From Pelagophyceae sp. CCMP2097 (lineage: Eukaryota > Sar > Pelagophyceae): 13,601 bases of DNA. Under the pieces are notes generated by a model that did not search any database, was not told where the DNA came from, and was given only the letters and a program-made list of their open reading frames with translations. How positions within the stretch are numbered: position 1 is the stretch's first letter; the number at the start of each line of letters is the position of its first letter. The stretch lies in NCBI GenBank assembly GCA_026770575.1, contig MU657172.1:363629-377229 (forward strand), given 5' to 3'. Shown here in pieces: positions 1 through 9,345 of this stretch. A program made the translations under genes and the position numbers.

Positions 1-82
1 ATTACAACCAGCCCGTCCCGGACGGAGATTCTAAACACCTTCCATCGCCCGTCGCGCCCTCCACGGGACCCCTCCGAACTGA

Positions 83-121
83 CTACCCTCGCCCACGACC
101 GACCTACCCTCGCCCACGACC
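83..121. repeat. short tandem repeat upstream of the large gene
   Basis: Two copies of an 18-bp unit (CTACCCTCGCCCACGACC) lie at 83-100 and 104-121, 21 bp apart. They sit about 100 bp before the proposed start codon at 219, so they fall in the promoter or 5' untranslated region. The rest of 1-218 shows no gene; the frame of the first exon stays open to the window edge, so an upstream exon cannot be excluded. Confidence 0.7.
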
Positions 122-218
122 TCACCGAATCCCTCTTATCCACCATCTCCGAAGCCCGGCGACCCCTATAGCTCAACGCGCCGGCCTCTGCGCCTTCCCA
201 AGGGTTGGGGCGACCGTT

Positions 219-3200
219 ATGCAGCAGTCGTCGTCGCTCGCGGGCTTCTTCGACCGCGACGTCTCGCTCGCGGCGACGCGGCGGGGCGTCGATCCTGAAG
301 ACCTCGGAAGGCACCGCCTGAAAAAGCCCGTGAGCTCGGTGAGTCGTCGTGGGGTCTTCCGTTGGGGAAAGGCTTACGCGACGCCCTGAAAATGGACGAG
401 CAGGGCGTGGACGAGCAGAGTCAGACAAGGAGCCACAGAGATCGAACGGGGGGGGCGGTCCCCGGGCATCCGCGGCCCCTGTCTCGGAATGCCGCGAAGA
501 CGCCGGGCCGCGGCGTCGCGGACCGTGCGCCGGGCCTTTTGATTGCCTTTGACTTTCTCCCGATAGGCCTCCCGGGCCGCGGTCCTCTACGGCTTCGACG
601 CCGAGGCCTGGCAGCGCGACACGTTCGACTTGGACCACGCGGCGGGGCCGGGCGACAGCAAGTTTCAAAAGTATATGAAACAGACAACTTTGCCCGTCGT
701 CGCCCGCGCGCGCCGCACGCTCAGCCAGGGCGACGCCAAACTCGGCCGTGCGTCGCCGGAAAGGGCCAGTCTTTGGAATGCGCTGGCAAGCCTCGGACGA
801 TGGAAAGGGCTCGGGACGTTTCGGGAAGCCATGAAGTGTAGGCCTGCGGCGCGGCCCTACGAAGCGCCCTTTATCCGATGTCGACTCGGCTCTGCGGTCC
901 ATGGGCCACGTTCCCGCGGGCGCCGAGCAGCCGAACTTGCGGGCGGAAGCTCTGTCTCTCGAGCAGAGGTATTCGCAGGCGATGCAAATCGTCGACGGGC
1001 GGGCCTCGGGCCGCGCGGGGGGGCTGGTGGCCTTGATGGACCGCCCCTCTGAGACGTGGGCGGGGGCGGACCGCGAGCTGGTCAAAGACTTTTTGAAGTG
1101 CTGCTCGAGCGTGGAGGAGGACTTTGGGAAGAGGCGTTTCCTCGCGGCGGCGGTCGGCGCCACTTCGGACAAGTCCGAGTTCTCGCGCGCGGCAGGGCCG
1201 ACGGCTCCGCGGCCGACGTTTCATGGCACCTCTGACAAGGGCGGCTTTGGGGAAGCTTTGCTCGAGGCGGCCGAGGACCCCTTTTTCAAAGACGCCCAGG
1301 GTTTCCATGGCGTGGCCGATGCCTTGGGCCTGACTCGGGCGGATTGGCTCTCGGAGCGCGACGAGGTCTCGGCGGCAGTCTACGAAGTGAAGTGGGCGAA
1401 CAAGACCTGCGCCGAGCTCGCGGCTCAAGTCACCGTCGGCTGCCTGGAGCACGGCCGCCTCCTCGAGGCGATCCGCAGACGGTGAGCGCGGTGGAGAACG
1501 CGCCACCCTTTTGCTGCGATACACCTTCCCGCACAGGTACGGGACCATTTTCCATCGCCTGCAGCGCCTCCACGCCGACTCTTTACGGCGCCTCGACGCC
1601 GCCGTCTCCGCGCTCGGTGCCACGCGGGAGCAGCGGCGAAGCGAGGAGCAAGACGACTCTACTTCGAAAAGGGCTCTCCGGGAAAAGCATGAAAGCGACG
1701 TCGCGGACCTCTTGGCGAGGCAGCAGGCCGAGTTGTCAAAGCAGCGCGACTTGCTGACGGACTCGGAGTCTGCTGCCTCGAAGATGGGCGAGACGCTGCG
1801 CTGCTTGCGCGGGGTCGTCAGGGAGATGCAAGGGAGCTCGGAAGTCGCGTCTCGCGCGGCATTGAAAAACAAGCACGGCCAGACGCAGGCCGAGCTCGAA
1901 GAGGCGCGCTTCGAGCTCGCCCAGCTCCGCCCTCTGAGGGCCGCCGCGGGCCGCGTGCCCATCCTCGAAGGCGAGGTGCGGATCATGCGCTCGAACGCAG
2001 CGCAGCTGCATTTGGACTTGGCGTCTGCGCGGCAAATGGTCTCCGAGCTGCAAAAGGCCGCCGCTATGCGCCTCGCCGACGAGGAGCACGTCAAGGCCGA
2101 GGCGCGCTCGGGCCGCGAGGGCGAGCTGCAGCGCGGCGTGCGGTACGACGACGACGACGAGGACCAGGTCTGCGAGGACCCCATGGCGTCCGTGCTCTGC
2201 CTCAAGTGCCAAAAGAGCCTCGACGACATGGCCAACATCCGCGCCGCCGTCGGCGACGAGGCGGCGGCCGAGCCGCCGAAGCTCGTCTGCCACGCATTTC
2301 GAAGCCTTTTGCCAAACTTGAACGGCTTTCGGCCGGACCGCCAACTGGTCTGGGTGCGGAGGTGCATGCGGTCCATCCTGCACGCGGTCGGGCTGGACCA
2401 CGCCGAGCCCGAGGGTTCTGCGGTGGCGACAATGTACCTCACGACGCGCTTCCCAGAGTTCGTCTACGCGTACTTTGAGCCGGACGGTGCGCGGCTGGCC
2501 GCGTTGAAAAAGGAAGAGAGGCGGCTCCAGATCGCGTCGGCCGACGACGACCGCTGGGGGTTTTACTACGGCGTCAAGCTCTTGTGCCGGGAAAGCGACG
2601 AGGCCAAGTTGTTCTGGGCGCTGCTGGACGAGACGCACGGCGACGACTTCCTTCGCTTCATCGTGCACTGCGGTGCCTCTCTCAGGAAGAGCGCCGGCCG
2701 CCCTTTGGCGACGCAGGCCGGCGCGGCGTGGAAGGGCGCGAGGCACGCGGCGGTGGCAGATGCGGCGGCGCGAGATGGGCAGCGGCTTGTGGACGTGCGG
2801 CGCATGGCGGACGGGGACGGCGTCGTCACGGCGAGAGAGGCCGGCAAGGGCGTCAAGAACCTCGAGTTTGAAGGCTCGGACGACTGGGGCTGCTGGGAGC
2901 AGCTGGCCGCCGACGGCGACGCGGACGTGGCTCTGCTGGGGGGCCAGGAGACGCTGTGGGTCTCTCTGCCGGCGGCGTTAAAGGCCGCAGAGCAAGTTTT
3001 ACTAAAAGCAAACCCCAAGCTGCGAGAAGCGGCCTTCGAATCCATTCGGGCCATGACCGTGGAGTCCAAGGGCCGGGCGGCGAAGTGGGGCGCGACGGCG
3101 TCGCACTGCGTCGACGCGGCTCTCTGGTCAAGAGTCTTAGCTCATTTATACAGAGAGGAACAGGCCCACCGCCGCGCCGCCGTGCGCCTCATGTTCGAGA

Positions 3201-4156
3201 CGGCGCTGGCGGGGACCATCGCGGTGCACGCCCCGGACTACGGGAGCGGCCGGGCGCCTTGCGCGTCGACTGCGTCTTTAGATTTGCACGCCCCGCAGCC
3301 GACGGTCGACGTGCCGCAGTTCATCTCCATCATCAGGACGCTGTGGCCCGCGACGTCGACCGCGTACGCGTGTCGCCTCTTCAGGGACTGCCACGCTCTT
3401 GGCAACGGCCGCGTCGACTGCGCGGCCTTCCTCCGCGTCGCCGAAGACTCTCAATTCTTCGGCCAGTCCCTTTCCCTGCCGAGGTACGTCACGGCCATGG
3501 CCGAGCTGGATCTCGACACCGCGGAGCGGTTCATGGTCGGGTCGGTGGTGCACTTGCGGCACCGGTTGATGCAGCCGCTCTTCAAACGAGTCGAGCTCGC
3601 TCTACCAGAAGGCTTGAAGGCGCGTTTTTCGGCGTGTCGCGCGGCATTTGAGAGCGCGGTGGAGGCGAACACGGTGGAGCACGGGTTGATGCGGGAGATT
3701 GATGGGATGCAGCCACTCGCTGCCTACAAGCGCATCTTGGCCTTTGTGGCCCACGTTCGGCTCCTCTCCTACGAGCTCGGCAGCGACTACCCGCAAGGCA
3801 GTGGCGCGGGCTACGGCGCGAGGCTGCGCACGAAGAAGCTCTCGGGGGCGGACTTTGTCGTGGCCACTCAGCGAGAGCTGAGAAACTCCGAGCTTCAACT
3901 CATCGACTACGACGAACCGGAGAGCTGGAACGTCCTCGCCAAGCTGCAGCAACGCCTCGCCATCTCCAGAGTCGTGCACGCCTGGCGCCGGCGCAAATCG
4001 CACGAGGCCGGACCGCCAGCCGCTATACGGCTCCTGATGCGGCGGGGCTACATGTCCGGAAGGGGCGACATTCGGGACCGGCAATGCTACAAGCCCGCGG
4101 CGTGGGTCCAGGACTCGCTCGCTTTGCTGTTCGAGCAGTGGCGCCTCTCTGAGTAA
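219..4156 (+). CDS. large coiled-coil protein with EF-hand-like and IQ-like segments, 4 exons
   Basis: Proposed exons are 219-338, 567-747, 842-1481 and 1537-4156, giving 1186 residues. Each junction is GT-AG and keeps frame: donors GTGAGT, GTGCGT and GTGAGC, acceptors GATAG, TGTAG and CACAG. The introns are 228, 94 and 55 nt. Third codon positions are strongly GC-biased through all exons. I do not recognise the family. Visible features are a charged N-terminal helical region, a long heptad-like coiled coil at about residues 340-505, an acidic run DDDDED at 518-523, a CxxC at 535-538, an EF-hand-like loop MADGDGVVTARE at 737-748 lacking the first acidic ligand, a weaker one near 931-944, and an IQ-like basic segment ISRVVHAWRRRK at 1123-1134. 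No signal peptide or membrane segment is seen. A cytoskeletal or flagellar scaffold role is inference. The start ATG at 219 has G at -3. The terminal TAA overlaps a GTAAGG donor at 4153, so the true gene may continue into the next CDS. Confidence 0.8.
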
Positions 4157-4165
4157 GGCAAGGTG

Positions 4166-4233
4166 GCAAACCCGAATAAGTCCGAGGCCTTTTGCCACGG
4201 GCCTCGCTCGCAAACCCGAATAAGTCAGAGGCC
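4166..4233. repeat. 24-bp direct repeat, two copies
   Basis: The unit beginning GCAAACCCGAATAAGTC occurs at 4166-4189 and 4210-4233 with one difference near its 3' end and a 44-bp period. It starts ten bases after the TAA at 4154-4156, so it is either downstream untranslated sequence or part of an intron. Confidence 0.8.
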
Positions 4234-4550
4234 CCGGAGAGAGGGCCCCGGAGAGACGGGGCCCTTGCAGACGGCCTTGCCCAGGAATAGGGCCGTCTGA
4301 AGGAGCCAGAGCAAGGCCTCGCACTGCCGCAAAGATCCCAGAGACGGGCTCAGGGGACGGTCTCAGGGGGGCGGGACCGTCGACAAGGGACCGTCGAGAA
4401 GGGCCGCAGGGGGCCGCCCCGGAGACGGGCCAGGAGACGGTGCAGCCGTCGACGGTCCGGAGACGGGCCCGGAGACGGGCCCGAAGACGGGCCCGGAGAC
4501 GGCCCTTCGACAGACCTGGAAACGGCCCCGAAGACGGCCCTGGAGGCTCT
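4234..4550. repeat. degenerate G-rich minisatellite (GGAGACGGGCCC-like)
   Basis: Variants of GGAGACGGGCCC and GACGGTCTCAGG recur through this stretch, most regularly at 4440-4545. A 9-bp stem lies inside it at 4268-4276 and 4291-4299 (CAGACGGCC / GGCCGTCTG). No credible protein is encoded on either strand; open frames here are arginine, proline and glycine repeats. It fills the gap between the two left-hand coding blocks, or an intron joining them, and ends in a C-run and a CTCCCAG acceptor-like site at 4583-4589. Confidence 0.75.
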
Positions 4551-4611
4551 GCGTGCCCCCCCCCCAGTTGACGATGTCGTGTCTCCCAGAAGGAGGAAGG
4601 CACGCGCGACT

Positions 4612-7543
4612 ATGTCGTCGTACAGAGGGGCGCTTCTGGCGCGCACGCCGTATCGTTTCGCTAGGCTGGTCCACGTGGTGGACGGCACGCACTCGACGAC
4701 GGCGGGCTTCACCTTTGTCGGCTTCGTCCATTCGACGTACCTCGCGCGATACGGCGTGCCCTCGTTAGCCGAACGTGCGTCCCCGACGAAAAGCCGAGAT
4801 GGGGTTCCTTACGCTCGCTCGACGGGCCTTGTTTCACAACTCACCCCCTCGCCGTTTTAGCCCCCGCTCGTCGACACGCCGCCGCGCAGGCGCACTGCAC
4901 GACTTATACTTCAACGCGCGGCATTTCGCCACGGCGCTGCCGCGCGCGCGCCTTTTTTGCGTCTTTTCTGGGCTGTGCAAGAGCGTCGACCTGCGGCGCC
5001 ACGCGCCGACGCCGGGCGCGGCGGTGTCGGCGGCGGACCCGTTCGTCGACGACTCGGCGGCGTACGTGCCCGCGGCGTCGAAGCGGCGGCGAGAGGACGA
5101 GGCGCGTTCGACGGAGCAGGACCTGGAAGACGTGGAGACCACGCTCGCTTTGAGAGCCGACGAGGCCGCCGCCTTTTACGTCCACGCCGTCGCGCTGCGA
5201 GGGGCCGTGTCCGCCGGTTGCGCGTGGCAAGCACGTTGTCGGGTGGCAAGCGTCGTCGCAACATGTCTGGGGATGCCGGAGTGTTTGGGATGCCGGAGTG
5301 TTTGGGTTGCCGAAGGCGTGCCTCGTCCCGGGTTCTTCTCGAGGGGGCCTTGTGAGGACTTTCTTTGGAAGGGGGGCCATGTCATGAGGACCCCGTTGCT
5401 GGGACCCAGTCAGAGGGACCTCGTCACAGGGTTCTTCTCAGAAAGTCCTTTGGCATGGTTGGGGACGTTTGGAGCGAGGAAGTTTGTCACGGGACCTTGT
5501 CACGGGGTTCTTCTCACGGTGACCTTGTCAGGGAGACCCTGTCTCGGGGACCTCGTCAGGGGGACCATTTTACGGGGAACCTGGGGCCTTGTCACGAGAA
5601 GCCTGTCACAGGGTTTTTGGCATCGGAATCCCGAGGGACCTTGCCATTGGGACCTGACAAGGGGGTCGAGGGAGAGGGGTCCTTTCGAGGGGCGTCGTCG
5701 TAGGGACCTCGTCGTGGGGAACTTGCCACGGCGTCAGAGGGTTCTCATCATAAGGTTCTCGCCACAGGCACCTTGTCACGGGGACCTTGTCGCGGGGACC
5801 TTCACGGGAACTTGTCGTTGGGGCCTCGTCACGGGGGCCTTGTCAAAGGACCTTGTCGCGCGGCCCTTTAAAAAGTCCTTGTCGCGGGAACCTTGTCACA
5901 GGAACCTTGCCACAGGGTTCTTGGCAGAGGACCTTGTCACACGCCGTCGAGGACCCGGAGGGAGGCCTTTCTCGAGGTGCATTGTCGTGAGGATCTCCTC
6001 AGGGGACACTTGTCGCAGGGGACCTTGTCAAAGGGGCCCCGCCCCGTCGATGTCGACACGGGAATCCGATTCCGACTCTTAACGACCTCGTCGCGGCGGC
6101 ATGGTCTGATGAGGCAAAGGACCGCAGATCTTCAGCCCTCGTCTTTGCCACTGGGACCGCCTCACAGAGACGTCGTATGGGAGTCGAATGGCATCCCGTA
6201 CGCGAATGGCGTTTAAATCCGGGCAAGACCATTCTTGCCCGGGTGTCTCCATGGGCGGGCCTTCTCAGACGAGTCAGAGACGAACCTCCGAGGATGGGCC
6301 CTCTTTCCGCTTTTGAAGTCTTCGAGGCGGTCACGAGGCCCTTGGAGGCGGCCCTTCTCGAGGGTCCCTTCTCGAGGGTCCCTCTTTGCGGCCCTCGGGA
6401 ATGCGCCTCGCAAATCGACGCTCTAGGCTGCGGCGCTCTTCGGGCCTCGGGGCCAAGTCGTCGGGACCTCTCTTCCTCTCGACGGAGGGCGCCGGGCGCG
6501 CCTGGAGGCTGCCGATTGAGAAGCTGGAACAAGCAGCGCACGACCTTTTAGACGAGCGCCTCGGCAAGCGGTCGCCGACGTTTGAGGTCCTGACGGGCGA
6601 GCTGCAGCGCTGCGCCCTGCGCGAAGCCGGCGAGGTGGCCGTGGCGGACGTCGACGGCTTCCTTTTGATCCTCCTTCGCCATTGGGCTCTCGCCGTCGAC
6701 GACCGCCGGCGCCACGCCTTTGAGGCCTCGAAGACGTCCCTCGTCTTCGACGGCGGCGCGGCGGCGGCGATGCAGACGAAGCGCGGGTTTGAGCAGTTGC
6801 GCGGCGCGCTCAAGATCGCCGAAGCCGCGGCGCCAAAGGCCCCGACGGAGAAGCAAGCTTCCGACCTGGCGCAAACGTCGACGCTCGTCGCGTACAAGCT
6901 CAGCTGCGCGCGGGCGTGGCGGCGCGACGTCGCCTCGAGCGCGGCGTACGCCAAGGCGCTGCGCGACGTCGAGGGCGGCGGGGCCGTCAAGCTGGACGTC
7001 GCAAAGGCGTGCGAAAACGCTCTCGATGCCATCTCGTTCGAAGACATGCGCGCCGACTGGGTCGCCGCCTCTGCGACGACAGCGGACGAAGGGCTGATCT
7101 TCGACGGCGAGGCCTCGGCGAGGCTTTTGTACGAGGCGTGGGACGCGTACCAGCAGCCCATGGACCTCTTCATGGACCTCTTCGAGGCCGACTTCGCCAA
7201 TGGCCACGAGCCCGCGCTGGAGGAGGCGCGGGCGCTGCACGCTTCGAGCAGGCGGGCCTTGGACAAGCTGAGGGAGCAAGACGGGAAAGCCGGCAAGCGC
7301 AGCCAAGTCGTCCGTCTAGGCCAGTTGACCGACCGCTGGGCCGCCTTACGGCTTTTACTCGACAAGGTCCACCGCCTTCGGCTGGTGCAGGCCGCGGTCG
7401 TGGCGGTGCAGCTCTTGGGGGGCGAGATTTCCGAGGACGACGTGGACAAGGACTTGGTCACTCAGATCGGCTGGACCTCATCTTCGGAATTCATCCGCGA
7501 CGCCTGGACCTCCAACTCGCCAGACGCCGTCTGGCCGACGTAA
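4612..7543 (+). CDS. unrecognised helical protein, 3 exons (possibly the 3' part of the upstream gene)
   Basis: Proposed exons are 4612-4774, 4890-5223 and 6427-7543, giving 537 residues. The first intron (115 nt, GTGCGT to CGCAG) is well supported: it alone joins the open frames on either side, at residue 55. The second (1203 nt, weak donor GTGGCA, acceptor TCTAG) was chosen because phase matches, so its edges are uncertain. I do not recognise the family. The N-terminal part is hydrophobic and ordered, around YLARYGVPSLAE at residues 43-54. A basic KRRRE lies near 119-123, followed by a charged helical stretch. The last exon (about 167-537) is alanine- and leucine-rich and largely helical, and includes ALEEARALHASSRRALDKL. 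The ATG at 4612 has A at -3, but the frame is open back to an acceptor-like site at 4589, so this may be an internal methionine. The final TAA also overlaps a GTAAGC donor. Confidence 0.65.
5272..5305. repeat. 17-bp perfect tandem duplication
   Basis: The unit GATGCCGGAGTGTTTGG occurs twice head to tail (5272-5288 and 5289-5305), just after the proposed end of exon 2 of the second gene. It marks where coding-like composition gives way to repeats. Confidence 0.85.
5340..6060. repeat. degenerate tandem repeat array, GGGACCTTGTCACG-like, about 14-15 nt units
   Basis: Variants of GGACCTTGTCACGG recur across about 700 bp, for example at 5770-5800 and 5880-5940, with drift in sequence and unit length. 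The array lies in the proposed second intron of the 4612-7543 gene. The frame of the preceding exon happens to stay open through the array to 6082. The product would be low-complexity, without the codon bias of the flanking exons, so I treat it as intronic. Confidence 0.75.
6219..6242. repeat. perfect 10-bp hairpin with CCAT loop
   Basis: CCGGGCAAGA at 6219-6228 pairs exactly with TCTTGCCCGG at 6233-6242 around a four-base loop. It lies about 185 bases before the proposed acceptor of the last exon. The function is unknown; as intronic RNA it could fold locally. Confidence 0.6.
6353..6380. repeat. 14-bp perfect tandem duplication
   Basis: CCTTCTCGAGGGTC occurs twice in direct succession (6353-6366 and 6367-6380), about 45 bases upstream of the proposed last exon of the second gene. 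Confidence 0.85.
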
Positions 7544-8021
7544 GCTCTTTCACCAAGGCCGGCATCGAGAGAGAGTCGTCAAAGTGCGAGGCATAGAGTC
7601 CCGCCGCGCCCCCAGGAGACCGCGCCAGGCGGCGCGAGTGGGGATCATCGTAGGATGGGTCCGTCGGAGGACGCTCTTGAATTTGTCGGAGGACCCACTT
7701 GTCGAAAAAGCTGTTTCGGAGGACGCTCTTGAATTTGGCCTCTGGAGGTCGGCTGCGCCAGTGGTGTCGAACCGCTTCCCTGGCCGTCGTGCAGGGGCGC
7801 CGAGGCGCCAGCGTCATTCCCATCGAGCGGGCCGGCGCCTCGAAGTCGCATCCGGCTTCGGTTGGGCCTGCGAAACATGAAATTTCCTCAGTGCCGACGA
7901 CGCCGTCGGACGCGGCCCGTCGCGGGTCTTGTCTCTTCTGGTGAAACCTTGTTACGGCGAGCGCACTTCAACCCAACGCGCCGATTAAGTCACTCCCGAC
8001 CTCGGGACGGCCGAGGCCGGC
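7544..8021. other. GC-rich stretch without a supported gene
   Basis: This follows the TAA at 7541-7543. Short open frames exist on both strands, but none has a good start, length or clear codon bias. One frame at about 7750-7900 (containing LRQWCRTASLAVVQGRRGA) looks mildly protein-like and could be a further exon if the GTAAGC at 7540 is used as a donor. I found no acceptor in the right phase for it. It is most simply 3' untranslated and intergenic sequence. Confidence 0.5.
7664..7737. repeat. 22-bp perfect direct repeat, two copies 52 bp apart
   Basis: A 22-bp unit starting TCGGAGGACGCTCTTG is identical at 7664-7685 and 7716-7737. A partial third copy (TCGGAGGACC) lies between them at 7686-7695. 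It lies just downstream of the last left-hand exon. Confidence 0.85.
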
Positions 8022-8420
8022 CGAAGTCCCAAGGTGTTACCACACAAGTTTCAAGTCCCGAGGTCAGTCGGTCGATCGGGACCTTCTGAAGCCGACCGAC
8101 CGAAATTATACCAGGCAAATGCCAGGTAAAATATCAATTTCAGGCGAATTGCCATATGTTTCAGCGATATCACCGCCAAACATTTGGCGACTCATTATTC
8201 GGACTCCGCCAGGGAGACTGGAACCCGAGATTGAGGCGACTCAACTGCGATTCTTTGTTGATTGTTACTCTAAAGTGATAGCTTTGGCCAGCCTAGGTCA
8301 ATCGCGATCGAAAGGGCACTGAAACTCACGGTGGAACCAACTTTTTAAACTAGACCCCCCCGACCGAGATTTAGCCCCGATCTCGGTCGGGATTTGTAAG
8401 GTAACACCTTTGGGACTTCG
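8022..8420. mobile_element. MITE-like element with about 20-bp terminal inverted repeats
   Basis: CGAAGTCCCAAGGTGTTACC at 8022-8041 is the reverse complement of 8400-8420 except for one inserted T. The ends also carry subterminal hairpins: 8-bp arms at 8067-8074 and 8093-8100, and 12-bp arms at 8359-8370 and 8380-8391. The interior (about 400 bp overall) is AT-rich, unlike the flanks, and has no credible coding capacity. This layout is typical of non-autonomous DNA transposons. I could not identify a target-site duplication, so the exact ends are uncertain. Confidence 0.55.
8359..8391. repeat. 12-bp perfect hairpin, 9-nt loop
   Basis: CCCGACCGAGAT at 8359-8370 pairs exactly with ATCTCGGTCGGG at 8380-8391. 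It is subterminal in the MITE-like element, mirrored by a GTCGGTCG / CGACCGAC hairpin near the other end (8067-8100). As RNA it would be stable, but no poly-U tract or gene end argues for a terminator. Confidence 0.7.
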
Positions 8421-9261
8421 CCCGGTCCGACGAGTACGGATTGGTAAAAGTAAGTTACGAGACAATAATTCTTTTTAGAAATCCTTTCGGCAAAATGGCC
8501 TTTAATAAAATAACAATAATAATATTACCATGGCGCACCTGAGGTACTGCAGACCCCCGGAGGGCGCCTTTGGTATGTTGGTGTAATGTAATATGTAATG
8601 TAATTAAAAAATCACAGGATGTCCAGTCCCGGAGGACCTTCTCCTGGCCTAGTCAGATCAACCAACTAAGCACGAATTTGGTGGGGTTTAATTTCAAAGT
8701 ATCAACAAAATGGGGAGTATTTTCATGCATGATGAAATCGACTTTAGCTCGAGTTGATAGAGAATCAAAAAGGGGAACTTTCTCACTTATTTTGCTAAAA
8801 CATTCCTGACAAGGCGCAGCGTAAGTAGCACAGGTGCAGTCTTTTAGAGGACACTTTGAAACGCGAGTAGGCTGGCTTGGGTTGAGTCCGATTTCGATGT
8901 TGATGGCGCAGCGGCGAAGAAGGACCGGCACACCCGGCCCACGCTCCGCGCCACCCTCGCAACCGCGCGCAGCAGCAAGCTGCATAGGCGCGCGTCTTGT
9001 TTTAAAGGTTCCGCACGGATGGAATTGCGCAATAGACGGACAGACAAAATTGCGCATGGGTAACCCCCGGAAAATGGGCCTAGATTTTATCAAATCCAAA
9101 TACCCCCTCCGGGATCTGAAATATTACAAGAGCGCGCCGGATCTCCGGGGAGGCACACGGACTCGTGACGGAGGACCCGACTTCGAGCGAAGGATATAGA
9201 CAAATCCCATTCCAATTTACACGTAAATAATTAAAAATTATTTTAACTAATCACTGATTTT
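8421..9261. other. AT-rich region without a supported gene
   Basis: Composition is much more AT-rich than the gene blocks (for example the AATAAAATAACAATAATAAT run at 8503-8522), with a GC-rich island at about 8900-9000. The longest frame is on the - strand, 8653-9099. Its C-terminal half contains KCPLKDCTCATYAAPCQECF and reads somewhat protein-like, but there is no recognisable domain and the first half is low-complexity. It could be a decayed mobile-element fragment. I do not call it a gene. Confidence 0.4.
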
Positions 9262-9345
9262 GCAGCCGACCAGATTCGAACCCGCGACCACCTTATTTTT
9301 CTATCATGATTCAAATAAGGCTCCTGCTTGAGCTCCATCCCCAAT
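9262..9345 (-). other. degenerate tRNA-like sequence, possible SINE head or tRNA pseudogene
   Basis: Read on the - strand, the sequence has an A-box-like GGAGCTCAAGCAGGAGC with a 4-bp D-stem (GCTC/GAGC). A 5-7 bp anticodon-like stem (CTTATTT/AAATAAG) closes an oversized 14-18 nt loop. A B-box-like GGGTTCGAATCTGG comes next, then a 3' end CGGCTGCA. The acceptor stem does not pair and the T-stem is broken (GCGGG against CTGGT), so it is not a working tRNA. If the large loop holds an intron, the anticodon could be GAA, but this is speculative. Internal polymerase III boxes next to AT-rich sequence suggest a tRNA-derived SINE. Confidence 0.35.

Noticed and set aside
871..2442. 523-residue open frame on the - strand
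   Set aside because: It is antisense to exons 3-4 of the large + strand gene. It is Ser/Arg-rich, as expected from the complement of GC-rich codons, and crosses well-supported introns.
3602..4603. 333-residue open frame on the - strand with repeated GPSPGPS-type residues
   Set aside because: It is half antisense to exon 4 and half translation of the minisatellite; there is no domain or independent codon bias.
4590..4664. Alternative exon frame KEEGTRDYVVVQRGASGAH from the acceptor at 4589
   Set aside because: It reads well for about 24 residues but hits a TAG at 4662-4664. The other frame from the same acceptor stays open and continues through a well-supported intron.
4775..6082. 435-residue + strand open frame taken as a single exon
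   Set aside because: Its start lies inside the proposed intron 4775-4889, and after about 5223 the product is only translated tandem repeat. Only the middle part (4890-5223) is kept, as an exon.
6331..7461. 376-residue - strand open frame
   Set aside because: It is Ser/Ala/Arg-rich antisense of the last exon of the second gene; the + strand has the better codon bias and splice context.
9262..9345. Functional tRNA gene, perhaps tRNA-Phe with an intron
   Set aside because: The acceptor stem does not pair and the T-stem has mismatches. It is kept only as a tRNA-like sequence.
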